Of a stretch of DNA of 64,000 nucleotides, positions 56,234 through 64,000 are shown in pieces. The stretch lies in the NCBI RefSeq assembly GCF_023231945.1, contig NZ_JAJLJH010000011.1:124001-188000 (forward strand), read 5' to 3'. The notes under the pieces are model-generated. The model searched no databases, had not been told where the DNA came from, and saw only the letters and a list, made by a program, of their open reading frames with translations. How positions within the stretch are numbered: position 1 is the stretch's first letter; each line of letters starts with the position of its first letter. The stretch is from Scleromatobacter humisilvae (GTDB taxonomy: Bacteria > Pseudomonadota > Gammaproteobacteria > Burkholderiales > Burkholderiaceae_C). Position numbers and translations under genes: made by a program.

Positions 56234-56998
56234 TCAGGCCTGCGGCTGCACGTAGGCCTCGGGATCTAGCCGGCGCATCTCCGCCTCGATCCAGTCCTCG
56301 ATCTCGCGCATCATCTCCTCGGGCTCGCGGCCGACGGGCGAGATCGGCTTGCCGATCGAGATCGTGACGACGCCCGGCTTCAGCCAGAAGCTCTTGCGCG
56401 GCCAGCAGCGCGCCGAGTCGACGGCGATCGGCACCACCGGCACGCCGTTGGCGATCGCCAGGCGCGTCGCGCCCGACTTGTAGGTGCCCTTGGATCCGCG
56501 CGCGCTGCGCGTGCCCTCGGGAAACATGATCACCCACTTGCCCAGGCCGCTGAGGCGCTTGCCCTGCGCCGCGACCTTGTTCCACGCCTCGGCGCGCTTG
56601 CTGCGGTCGATGTGGATCATGTCCATGCGCGCCATCGCCCAGCCGAAGAACGGCACGTACAGCAGTTCCTTCTTGAAGACGTAGGCCAGCGGGTGGGGCA
56701 TCACGACCGGGAACGCGAAGGTCTCCCACGTCGACTGGTGCTTGGACGCGAGGATGACCGCGCCCTTCGCGTCCTGCGCCGACGGCACGTTCTCCAGGCC
56801 GATCACGCGCTTTCGCACGCCGCAGATCCAGCCGGAGCCGTGGTGGGCCAGCGCCACCCAGTTGATGCACCACGTGTAGATCTGGTCGGCCGTGAGGAAC
56901 GGCGCGCAGATGCAGACCGTCGCGCCCCACGGGATGACGGTGATCGCCATGTACAGGAAGAACAGGATCGAACGGACGACGGAGAGAGCCTTGGTCAT
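56234..56998 (-). CDS. plsC: 1-acyl-sn-glycerol-3-phosphate acyltransferase
   Basis: 254 residues with an N-terminal membrane helix (VVRSILFFLYMAITVIPWGATVCI). The acyltransferase motif appears as SKHQSTWETF, with His and Glu in the HX4D position, a variant common in betaproteobacteria. Next come RMDMIHIDRSKR (glycerophosphate arm) and VIMFPEGTRSARGSKGTYKSG. It acylates lysophosphatidate at position 2 to form phosphatidate. It is the last gene of the corC-to-plsC block. Confidence 0.95.
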   Translation of the reverse strand: MTKALSVVRSILFFLYMAITVIPWGATVCICAPFLTADQIYTWCINWVALAHHGSGWICGVRKRVIGLENVPSAQDAKGAVILASKHQSTWETFAFPVVMPHPLAYVFKKELLYVPFFGWAMARMDMIHIDRSKRAEAWNKVAAQGKRLSGLGKWVIMFPEGTRSARGSKGTYKSGATRLAIANGVPVVPIAVDSARCWPRKSFWLKPGVVTISIGKPISPVGREPEEMMREIEDWIEAEMRRLDPEAYVQPQA

Positions 56999-57053
56999 GC
57001 CTTTGGTTTTCTTCTTGGGGTGAGTGTCGCGTGCGACGCCGCGGCGCCGGAGG

Positions 57054-57614
57054 TCAGCTTCCGATCACGTGCTCGGCGAAGGCCGCCATGTCCTGGTGCA
57101 CCGTCGTGCCGGGCACGGCGTCCAGCCATTGCGCGATGGTGGCCTCGTCGGCCACCGCCGCGCGGCCGCTGCGCACCAGGTGCGGCTGGCAGCCGGCGGC
57201 GCGCGCGGCCTCGAGGTCGCGCAGCGTGTCGCACACCATCGGCACCGCGGCCAGTTCGACGCCGTAGCGCTCGCCGATGTCGTGCATCAGGCCCGGCGCC
57301 GGCTTGCGGCACTCGCACTGCTCGGTGGCCGCGTGCGGGCAGAAGAACACGGCGTCGATGCGCCCGCCCTTCTCCGACAGCAGCCGCATCATGTGCGAGT
57401 GCACCGCGTTGACGGAGGTCATGTCGATCATGCCGCGCCCGATGCCCGACTGGTTGGTCGCCACCACCACGTGCCAGCCGGCGTGGTTCAGCCGCGCGAC
57501 GGCCTCCAGCGCGCCGGGGATCGGCTGCCATTCCTCCGGCGCCTTCACATGGTCGCTGCGGAAGACGTTGAGGATGCCGTCGCGACCGGTGATCACGAGC
57601 TTGGGGGTTTGCAT
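57054..57614 (-). CDS. gmhB: GmhB-like HAD phosphatase lacking the nucleophile aspartate
   Basis: 186 residues of the heptose-1,7-bisphosphate phosphatase type. VVVATNQSGIGRGM is motif II, CPHAATEQCECRKPAPGLM is the zinc-binding Cys/His set and motif III Lys, and VCDTLRDLEAARAAG is motif IV. Motif I reads VITGRDGILN: the first Asp of the usual DxDG is Gly10, only Asp12 remains. GGAGG fits ATG 57614. As HAD phosphatases use that Asp as covalent nucleophile, activity is doubtful, or the clade uses another chemistry or role. The surrounding gene order is otherwise normal. Confidence 0.85.
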   Translation of the reverse strand: MQTPKLVITGRDGILNVFRSDHVKAPEEWQPIPGALEAVARLNHAGWHVVVATNQSGIGRGMIDMTSVNAVHSHMMRLLSEKGGRIDAVFFCPHAATEQCECRKPAPGLMHDIGERYGVELAAVPMVCDTLRDLEAARAAGCQPHLVRSGRAAVADEATIAQWLDAVPGTTVHQDMAAFAEHVIGS

Positions 57615-57633
57615 GGGCATCCTCCGTTGAAGT

Positions 57634-59745
57634 TCAGGCCGAGAGCCGCGACAAGTCCGCGACCCGGTTCATCACGCCGTGCAGCGTCGCGAGCAGGCCG
57701 AGGCGATTCGCGCGCACCTTCGGGTCTTCCGCGTTGACCATCACGTCGTCGAAGAACTTGTCGACCGGCGTGCGCAGCGCGGCCAGCGCCTTGAGGCTGC
57801 TGGTGTAGTCGCCGGCCTCGAACAGCACGTCGGCCGAACGGCGCACGGTGCCGACGTCCTGCCACAGCGCGCGCTCGGCGTCTTCCGCGAACAGCGCCGG
57901 ATCGGCCTTGGCCTCCACCGGATCGGTGCTCTTCTTCAGGATGTTGGCGATGCGCTTGTTGGCGGCGGCGAGCGCCGCGGCCTCGGGCAGCGCGGCGAAC
58001 GCGCGCACGGCCTCGAGGCGGCGCGGGATGTCGGCCAGGCGCTGCACGCCGAGCGCCAGCACGGCGTCGACCTCGTGCGCCGAGTAGCCCTGCTCGCGCA
58101 GGCTGCCGGCCAGGCGTTCGACGACGAACGTCGACACCGCGGCGCGCGGGTCGGTGATCAATTCGCCGAACGCGGGAACCGCCAGCGCCAGCAGCGTGTC
58201 GAGATCCAGCGGCAACGCCGCCTCGACCAGCATGCGGATCACGCCGAGGGCGTGACGGCGCAACGCGAACGGATCCTTGTCGCCGGTGGGCACTTGGCCG
58301 ATGCCGAACAGGCCGACCAGCGTCTCGAGCTTGTCGGCCAGCGCGACGACCAGGCCGGCGCGGTTGCGCGGCAGCGCGTCGCCGGCGAAGCGCGGCTTGT
58401 AGTGATCCTCGATGGCGTCGGCGACGATGTCGCCCAGCCCGTCGTGGCGCGCGTAGTAGCCGCCCATGATGCCCTGCAGCTCGGGAAACTCGCCGACCAT
58501 GTCGGTGACGAGATCGGCCTTGGCCAGGCGCGCGGCCATGTCGGCCTGGTCGACGAGGCCGGTGTCCCCGAGCTCGGCGGCGATCGCCCGCGCGATCTCG
58601 CGCACGCGCGTCACGCGCGCGCCCTGGCTGCCCAGCTTGCCGTGGTAGACGACCTTGTCGAGACCCGGCACGCGCTCGGCCAGCGACTTCCTGCGATCCT
58701 GGTCGAAGAAGAACTTGGCGTCGGCCAGTCGCGGGCGCACGACGCGCTCGTTGCCCTGGATCACGGCGCTCGCGTCTTCGGGTCGGATGTTGCTGACGAC
58801 CAGGAACTTGTTCGTGAGCCTGCCGGCCGCGTCCAGCAGCGGGAAGTACTTCTGGTTGGCCTTCATCGTCAGGATCAGGCATTCCTGCGGCACGGCGAGG
58901 AAGTCCTGCTCGAACTGGCAGGTCAGCACGTTGGGACGCTCGACCAGGCCGCAGACCTCGTCCAGCAGCGCGTCGTCCTGGATCGGCGCCAGGCCCTGCT
59001 TCGCAGCGGCCTCGGCGAGCTGGCGCACGATCTCGGCGCGGCGCTCCGCGAAGCCGGCGATGACCGAACCTTCGTCGCGCAGCTGCGCGGCGTGGCTGTC
59101 GGCATCGCGGATCGTGATCGTGGCGGACTTCGCCTCGAAGCGATGGCCCTGCGTGACGCGGTCGGCCGACAGGCCCAGCGCGCCGACCGGCACGACGTCG
59201 GCACCGTGCAGCGCCACGAGGCGATGCGCAGGTCGCACGAACTTGACGTCGCTCCAGCCGTCGGCGAGCTGGTAGCTCATCACCTTGGGGATCGGCAGCT
59301 TGGCGAGCGTCTCGTCGATGGCCTTCTGCAGGCCTTCGGCCAGCGTGGCGCCCGGCACGACCTGGTCGACGAACAGGCTCTCCGCCTTGCCGTCGGGCTG
59401 GCGCTTGAGCGACGGCACGGCCTCGGGGCCGAAGCCCAGCGACGCGAGCTTCTTCAGCAGCGCGGGCGACGCGTTGCCCTCCTTGTCGAAGGCGACGGCC
59501 GCGGGCATCAGCTTCTGCTGCAGCGCGCGGTCGGCGGCCTTGGCCGCGACGCCTTCGACGTGCACGCCGAGCCGGCGTGGCGACGCGAACGACTTCACGA
59601 CGGCATTCGCGCCGACCAGGCCGGCGCCGTGCAGGCTCGCCACGAGCGTCGCGGAAAACGCCTCGCCCAGCTTCTTCAGCGCCTTCGGCGGCAGTTCCTC
59701 GCAGACCAGTTCGACGAGGAGGTTCTTGGTGTCTTGCGCACTCAT
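57634..59745 (-). CDS. glyS: glycyl-tRNA synthetase beta subunit
   Basis: 703 residues, normal length. It starts LLVELVCEELPPKALKKLGEAF. It has RPAHRLVALHG, MKANQKYFPLLD with NKFLVVSNI, and LADKLETLVGLFGIGQVPTGDKDPFALRRHALGVIRML, all typical of GlyS; DALR-like anticodon helices finish the protein. It works with GlyQ as an alpha2beta2 enzyme. Its ATG is 1 base after the glyQ stop. Confidence 0.96.
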   Translation of the reverse strand: MSAQDTKNLLVELVCEELPPKALKKLGEAFSATLVASLHGAGLVGANAVVKSFASPRRLGVHVEGVAAKAADRALQQKLMPAAVAFDKEGNASPALLKKLASLGFGPEAVPSLKRQPDGKAESLFVDQVVPGATLAEGLQKAIDETLAKLPIPKVMSYQLADGWSDVKFVRPAHRLVALHGADVVPVGALGLSADRVTQGHRFEAKSATITIRDADSHAAQLRDEGSVIAGFAERRAEIVRQLAEAAAKQGLAPIQDDALLDEVCGLVERPNVLTCQFEQDFLAVPQECLILTMKANQKYFPLLDAAGRLTNKFLVVSNIRPEDASAVIQGNERVVRPRLADAKFFFDQDRRKSLAERVPGLDKVVYHGKLGSQGARVTRVREIARAIAAELGDTGLVDQADMAARLAKADLVTDMVGEFPELQGIMGGYYARHDGLGDIVADAIEDHYKPRFAGDALPRNRAGLVVALADKLETLVGLFGIGQVPTGDKDPFALRRHALGVIRMLVEAALPLDLDTLLALAVPAFGELITDPRAAVSTFVVERLAGSLREQGYSAHEVDAVLALGVQRLADIPRRLEAVRAFAALPEAAALAAANKRIANILKKSTDPVEAKADPALFAEDAERALWQDVGTVRRSADVLFEAGDYTSSLKALAALRTPVDKFFDDVMVNAEDPKVRANRLGLLATLHGVMNRVADLSRLSA

Positions 59746-59746
59746 G

Positions 59747-60670
59747 TCAGGCAGCCTGCTTTTTCTTGTCGATCTGCGCGATCACTTCGTCGGCCCACGC
59801 CTTGGGCGCCATCGGGAAGCCGAGGCGCGCGCGGCTCTCGAGGTAGCTCTGCGCGACGGCGCGCGCCAGATTGCGGATGCGGCCGATGTAGGCCGCGCGC
59901 TCGGTGACGCTGATCGCACCGCGCGCATCCAGCAGGTTGAACGTGTGGCCGGCCTTGAGCAGTTGCTCGTAGGCGGGCAGCGCGAGCTGGTGGTCCATCA
60001 GGTGCTTGGACATCTTCTCGTACTCGCCGAAGGCGTGCAGCAGGAACGTGACGTCCGAATGCTCGAAGTTGTAGGTGCTCTGTTCCACCTCGTTCTGGTG
60101 GAACACGTCGCGGTAGGTCACGCCCGGCGTCCACTCGAGGTCGAACAGGCTCTCCTTGCCCTGGATGTACATCGCCAGGCGCTCGAGGCCGTAGGTGATC
60201 TCGCCGGTGATGGGCTTGCAGTCGATGCCGCCCACCTGCTGGAAGTAGGTGAACTGCGTGACTTCCATGCCGTTGAGCCAGACCTCCCAGCCCAGGCCCC
60301 AGCAGCCGAGCGTCGGGTTCTCCCAGTCGTCCTCGACGAAGCGGACGTCGTTCTTCTTCAGGTCGAAGCCGAGCGCCTCGAGCGAGCCGAGGTAGAGCTC
60401 GAGGATGTTGTCCGGCGCGGGCTTGAGCACCACCTGGTACTGGTAGTAGTGCTGCAGGCGGTTCGGGTTCTCGCCGTAGCGGCCGTCCTTGGGGCGGCGG
60501 CTGGGCTGCACGTAGGCGGCCTTCCAGGGCTCGGGGCCGAGGGCGCGCAGGAAGGTCGCGGTGTGGCTGGTACCCGCGCCGACTTCCATGTCGTAGGGCT
60601 GCAGCAGGGCACAGCCCTGCTTGTCCCAGTAGTCCTGCAGGCGAAGAATGATTTGCTGGAAGGTCAGCAT
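59747..60670 (-). CDS. glyQ: glycyl-tRNA synthetase alpha subunit
   Basis: 307 residues: [49 protein letters not shown] and [34 protein letters not shown] form the class II catalytic core; [23 protein letters not shown] follows. It activates glycine and carries the catalytic site. ATG 60670 is exact for the family. A 102-bp gap separates it from the lipoprotein gene upstream and may hold its own promoter. Confidence 0.97.
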   Translation of the reverse strand: MLTFQQIILRLQDYWDKQGCALLQPYDMEVGAGTSHTATFLRALGPEPWKAAYVQPSRRPKDGRYGENPNRLQHYYQYQVVLKPAPDNILELYLGSLEALGFDLKKNDVRFVEDDWENPTLGCWGLGWEVWLNGMEVTQFTYFQQVGGIDCKPITGEITYGLERLAMYIQGKESLFDLEWTPGVTYRDVFHQNEVEQSTYNFEHSDVTFLLHAFGEYEKMSKHLMDHQLALPAYEQLLKAGHTFNLLDARGAISVTERAAYIGRIRNLARAVAQSYLESRARLGFPMAPKAWADEVIAQIDKKKQAA

Positions 60671-60772
60671 GGTGGATTCGGTGGGGCCGGGACGGCCGGA
60701 GACTGGGCCGCGCGCGATGAGCCGGCGCACGGTCGAACGGATGATTTTACGTGTGGCGGCGCCGCCTCCCGG

Positions 60773-61276
60773 CTAGATCCATTCGTCGGGGCAGCCCGGG
60801 TCCGGCGGATAGGCGCCATCAAGCACCTTTCCGGTGACCGCGTCGAACGACAGCTCGAACACCGTGCAGCGCTGGATCGTCTCGAAGCGGTACAGCCAGG
60901 TGTTGCCGCCGGGGCGCGGCAGCAGGTAGTGCGACTTGAAGCTGGGCGGCCCGATCTGGCGCAGCACGTCGTCCATGGACTGCCCGGGCCGGATCGCGTC
61001 GAAGTGACGCTCGTCGAGCACGTTCTCCCAGTGCGCGACGCGGCCGTCGGCATCGAGGTCGATCATGAACGTGTGCTTGCCGAACGGCATGTGGTTGTAC
61101 TCGAGCCGCACGTGGCCGTCGGGCATCGTGTACACGCCCGTGGGCGGCCCCATGATGCGTTCGACTTCCGCGCGCGGCACCCCCGGCGGCACCCCGCTCG
61201 GCGAGTACGGCGCGATCGCGCAGCCCGCGAGCAGGCCGGCGATGGCCAGGGTGGAAAGAATGCGAGGACGTGGCAT
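60773..61276 (-). CDS. BamE/OmlA-like outer-membrane lipoprotein
   Basis: 167 residues. Lipoprotein signal ILSTLAIAGLLAGC, lipidation at Cys19. Two SmpA/OmlA-like hairpins follow: GVPRAEVERIMGPPTGVYTMPDG and GQSMDDVLRQIGPPSFKSHYLLP, each with the G-x-P-T/S turn, joined by FMIDLDADGRVAHWENVLD. BamE proteins have one such unit, so this looks like a tandem version found near lnt in related genomes. Exact role unknown. It starts 24 bases past the lnt stop. Confidence 0.85.
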   Translation of the reverse strand: MPRPRILSTLAIAGLLAGCAIAPYSPSGVPPGVPRAEVERIMGPPTGVYTMPDGHVRLEYNHMPFGKHTFMIDLDADGRVAHWENVLDERHFDAIRPGQSMDDVLRQIGPPSFKSHYLLPRPGGNTWLYRFETIQRCTVFELSFDAVTGKVLDGAYPPDPGCPDEWI

Positions 61277-61300
61277 CCCGCAAGAATGCCAGATCGAGCC

Positions 61301-62860
61301 TCAGCGAAGCCGGGGCACCAGCAGCGCGACCAGGATCAGCGCCAGCCCCAGGCCCCACAGCGGCCAGAGCCGCCATTGCGCGAGCCAGATGCCGTAGGGC
61401 GTGTCGCCGATGCGGCCCTCGACCTCGGCGTCGAGCTCGCCTTCCACGTCGGGCGGCAGGCGGGCGGTGACGCGGCCCTGCCAGTCGATGACGGCGGTGG
61501 CGCCGGTGTTGGTCGCGCGCACCTGGCCGCGCTGGAACTCGAGCGCGCGCATGCGCGAGAACTGCAGGTGCTGGTCCTGGATCATGCGCTTGCCGAACCA
61601 GGCGAGGTTGGTCGAGTTGGCCATCAGCGTCGCGGCGTTGAGGCCGACCATCGAGGTCGCGAAGTCCTCGCCGAACAGATCCTCGTAGCAGATCAGCGGC
61701 CGCACGCGCTGCGCGCCGACCGTGAACGACGCGGTGTCGACGCCCGCGGCCTGGTCGCCGATGGGAATCTGCAGCATCGCGACGAACCAGTGGAAGCCCG
61801 GCGGCACGTACTCGCCGAACGGCAGCAGGTGGCGCTTGCCGTAGCGGAAGAACGTGCCGCTGCTCATGTGGTGCGTGGCATCGAGGCCGACCAGGGAATT
61901 GGTGTAGCCGTGCTCGTCGTCGCCGGTGAACACGCCCACCAGCGCCGCCTTGCCCGGCTTGTTGAACGGATGCTCGTAGGCCAGCCAGGTCTCGGGCGGG
62001 ATCTGCACCGGCAGGACGGGCAGCGACGACTCCGGCGTCACCACCAGCTGCCCCGGCGCCGCGTTCAGCCTGGCGACGTGCCAGGCCAGCGCCTGGTCGA
62101 TGTGGGACTGCTCGAACTTGTCGTTCTGCGCGACGTTCGGCTGCAGCAGCGAGACGCTGAGCATGCCGGTCGAACGCGTGAACCCCTGCGGCAGCGCCGC
62201 GCCCACGGCCAGCAGCAGCAAGGGCAGCACGAGCGGGCTCAGCGTGACCAGCGGCGGCCGCACCTGCTGGCCGCGCAGCGTCAACGCGACGAGGGCGGTC
62301 GCGGCCGAGATGCCCGCGGCGAGCGCGCCGATGCCGTAGACGCCGACATACGGCGCCCAGCTCGCGAGCGGGCCGGAGGTGTGCGCGTAGCCGCCCGCGA
62401 TCCACGGAAAGCCGGTGAGGAACTTGCCGCGCGCCAGCTCGGCCAGCAGCCACACGCCCGAGAACAGCAGCGCGTCGATCCATGGCCGGTTGCGCCGCAG
62501 CGTCGCCCAGGCCCAGCCGGCGATCGCGTAGTAGAGCGACAGCAACGCCGCCAGCACGGCCACCGCCAGCACCGACAGCCATGCCGGCAGCAGGCCGTAG
62601 ACATGCAGGCTGATGTAGAGCCACCAGAAGCCGACGCCCATCCAGCCGAAGCCGAAGGCCCACGCGCGGGCGGCGGCCGCACGGGGCCGCGCGTCGGCCA
62701 GCAGCGCCACCAGCGCGCCGGTGGACAGCAGCTGCAGCCACCAGAACTCGGTCGGCGCGAACGAGGCGGCCTGCGCGACGCCGGCCAGCAGTGCCAGCAG
62801 GAAGGCGATCCAGCCGCTCGCTGCGGAGACGCGCGATCGATGACGCGGCGCGCGACTCAC
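61301..62860 (-). CDS. lnt: apolipoprotein N-acyltransferase
   Basis: 519 residues: N-terminal half with about six membrane helices, then the nitrilase-type periplasmic domain. The catalytic triad is Glu277 (VVTPESSLPV), Lys342 (FRYGKRHLLPFGEYVPPG) and Cys391 (PLICYEDLFGE), and a final helix closes the protein. It adds the third acyl chain to lipoproteins, needed for Lol sorting; two lipoprotein genes and a further TonB-domain lipoprotein in the window would be substrates. Its ATG overlaps the corC stop (ATGA). Confidence 0.96.
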   Translation of the reverse strand: MSRAPRHRSRVSAASGWIAFLLALLAGVAQAASFAPTEFWWLQLLSTGALVALLADARPRAAAARAWAFGFGWMGVGFWWLYISLHVYGLLPAWLSVLAVAVLAALLSLYYAIAGWAWATLRRNRPWIDALLFSGVWLLAELARGKFLTGFPWIAGGYAHTSGPLASWAPYVGVYGIGALAAGISAATALVALTLRGQQVRPPLVTLSPLVLPLLLLAVGAALPQGFTRSTGMLSVSLLQPNVAQNDKFEQSHIDQALAWHVARLNAAPGQLVVTPESSLPVLPVQIPPETWLAYEHPFNKPGKAALVGVFTGDDEHGYTNSLVGLDATHHMSSGTFFRYGKRHLLPFGEYVPPGFHWFVAMLQIPIGDQAAGVDTASFTVGAQRVRPLICYEDLFGEDFATSMVGLNAATLMANSTNLAWFGKRMIQDQHLQFSRMRALEFQRGQVRATNTGATAVIDWQGRVTARLPPDVEGELDAEVEGRIGDTPYGIWLAQWRLWPLWGLGLALILVALLVPRLR

Positions 62861-63759
62861 CCGCCGAGCTCGTCGGAGGTCGGCAGGACGCTGTCGGGCG
62901 CCGGACGCGTCACCTTGAACCAGCGCACGGCGCCGCCGCGCGTCAGCATCACGGCGAACTGCAGGCCGCCCAGGCGCATCACCTCGCCGCGCCGCGGCAC
63001 GTGGCCCAGCTCGTGCGAGACGATGCCGCCGATGGTGTCGAAGGCGTCCTCCGGCAGCGCGACGCCGAAGGCGTTGTTGACCTCGGCGATCGACGCGTTG
63101 CCCGCCACGCGCATGCTGCCGTCGGCCAGCGCGTAGACGCCGGTCTCGGCGTCGGCGTCGTCGAACTCGTCCTCGATCTCGCCGACGATCTCTTCCAGCA
63201 CGTCCTCGATCGTGATCAGGCCGGCGGTGTTGCCGAACTCGTCGATCACGATGGCCAGGTGGTTGCGGTTGCTGCGGAACTCGCGCAGCAGCTCGTTCAG
63301 GTTCTTGGACTCGGGCACGAACACGGCCGGGCGCAGCAGCGTGCGCAGGTTCAGCTCGGGCGCACGCTGCAGCTTGAGCAGGTCCTTGGCCATCAGCGTG
63401 CCGATGATGTTCTCGCGCTGGCCTTCGTAGACCGGGAAGCGCGAGTGGCCGGTGCCGATGACGGCGGCCAGCAGCTCGTCGTACGGGGCGTCGATGGCCA
63501 GCAGGTCCATGCGCGGCGCCGCCACCATCACGTCGCCGGCGGTCATGTCGGCCATGCGCAGCACGCCTTCGAGCATCGCGCGCGATTCCGGCTCGATCAG
63601 CGCACGCTGTTCGGCGTCGGCGAGGGTTTCGATGAGTTCGGCGCGCGAATCTGGCCCGGGAGACAGGAACTCGACCAGGCGTTCGAACAGGCTGGGCTTG
63701 TCGACCTCGGCAGGCGCTCGCTGGGAGCGCCCGGGTCGACCAGTCTGGGGATCAGACAC
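62857..63759 (-). CDS. corC: CorC-type CBS/transporter-associated-domain protein
   Basis: 300 residues with no membrane helices. A pair of CBS domains (MTAGDVMVAAPRMDLLAID, then GTLMAKDLLKLQRAPELNL and VIDEFGNTAGLITIEDVLEEIVGEIEDEFD) is followed by the CorC_HlyC domain (DGSMRVAGNASIAEVNNAFG, GHVPRRGEVMRLGGLQF). Historically tied to magnesium and cobalt efflux; soluble CorC may act with partner proteins. It lies first in the block and overlaps lnt. Confidence 0.94.
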   Translation of the reverse strand: MSDPQTGRPGRSQRAPAEVDKPSLFERLVEFLSPGPDSRAELIETLADAEQRALIEPESRAMLEGVLRMADMTAGDVMVAAPRMDLLAIDAPYDELLAAVIGTGHSRFPVYEGQRENIIGTLMAKDLLKLQRAPELNLRTLLRPAVFVPESKNLNELLREFRSNRNHLAIVIDEFGNTAGLITIEDVLEEIVGEIEDEFDDADAETGVYALADGSMRVAGNASIAEVNNAFGVALPEDAFDTIGGIVSHELGHVPRRGEVMRLGGLQFAVMLTRGGAVRWFKVTRPAPDSVLPTSDELGG

Positions 63760-63916
63760 TATGGCGGTGTCGGGAGTGGAAGAACCGCGAGAATAACTGA
63801 TTCACCGGAAATTCTCTTGACAGCCGAGCAGGCTTGAAGGAGAGTCCGCCGCCCCCACCTGCCCCTGCCGGCGCTCCGTGCGCGCGCCGCCGCTTCGCAA
63901 CGAATCCCGAGAAACC

Positions 63917-64000
63917 ATGGCCGACAAGCTCATCCCCGCCACCATCCTGACCGGCTTCCTCGGCTCGGGCAAGACCACGCTGCTCAAGCGCGTCCTCACC
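63917..64000 (+). CDS. CobW/G3E-family GTPase, 5' end only
   Basis: The first 28 codons are present: MADKLIPATILTGFLGSGKT then TLLKRVLT. GFLGSGKTT is the Walker A loop and the opening matches CobW/YjiA/ZigA metallochaperones, which handle zinc, cobalt or B12 chelatase. The rest is beyond the window. It is divergent from corC with a 157-bp gap, where I see no clear zinc-regulator site. Confidence 0.88.
   Translation, partial: MADKLIPATILTGFLGSGKTTLLKRVLT

Noticed and set aside
59285-63136. 1283-codon plus-strand frame opposite glyS, glyQ and lnt
   Set aside because: Antisense of three well-recognised genes with low-complexity composition.
63817-63823. TTGACA-like -35 element upstream of the CobW-type gene
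   Set aside because: No matching -10 hexamer at an acceptable distance.

Overview
The window is a dense, very GC-rich stretch of a betaproteobacterial chromosome, most likely Burkholderiales of the Rubrivivax/Roseateles/Leptothrix kind. The reasons are a PEP-CTERM protein, a LiuR-controlled leucine pathway, aceK, a B12-dependent ribonucleotide reductase, a fused indolepyruvate ferredoxin oxidoreductase, and the block corC-lnt-lipoprotein-glyQ-glyS-gmhB-plsC. I see no tRNA, rRNA, CRISPR array or insertion sequence. The window cuts the first gene (PEP-CTERM protein) and the last gene (CobW-type GTPase).

Layout. 1-7.7 kb: PEP-CTERM tail, an MFS exporter, two small unknown proteins, and a 1540-residue modular lipoprotein related to glycoside hydrolase family 2, followed by the only gene-free gap longer than 300 bases. 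7.7-11.7 kb: small unknowns, GAF, VOC and DUF3592 proteins, and a response regulator/histidine kinase pair. 11.8-19.3 kb: a TPR-GGDEF diguanylate cyclase directly in front of nrdJ, which carries an intein at its catalytic cysteine, then an MHS-type transporter. 19.5-28.6 kb: the leucine/isovalerate operon liuB - three secreted paralogues - liuC - liuD - liuE - YbaK - DUF1289 - DsbA-like isomerase, behind a 24-bp perfect LiuR palindrome. 28.7-35.8 kb: VOC protein, AraC regulator, DinB protein, an Lrp regulator divergent from indolepyruvate ferredoxin oxidoreductase, a TonB-domain lipoprotein and a P-loop kinase. 35.8-42.3 kb: three tandem M13 zinc metallopeptidases. 42.5-53.1 kb: a long minus-strand array running liuR, liuA, GNAT, S51 peptidase, carbonic anhydrase, aceK, thiolase, MaoC, a membrane protein, SDR, acyl-CoA dehydrogenase and ubiC. 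53.2-64 kb: a metallo-beta-lactamase-fold hydrolase, a YgjP-type peptidase divergent from dsbA, then the corC-to-plsC block.

How it fits together. Isovaleryl-CoA from leucine is oxidised by LiuA, carboxylated by LiuB/LiuD, hydrated by LiuC and cleaved by LiuE to acetyl-CoA and acetoacetate. The thiolase and aceK products connect this to acetyl-CoA use and the glyoxylate branch. LiuR-type palindromes precede both liu blocks and liuR itself, which ties the two distant loci into one regulon.

Points most worth a second look are: a fold-back duplication of the liuD start that places the liuD start codon in the loop of an 18-bp stem; three paralogues of a misnamed secreted family inside the liu operon; an intein with a worn-out endonuclease; a family-2 hydrolase without its acid/base glutamate; a GmhB-like phosphatase without its nucleophile aspartate; and a Cys-rich 27-codon ORF coupled to nrdJ.
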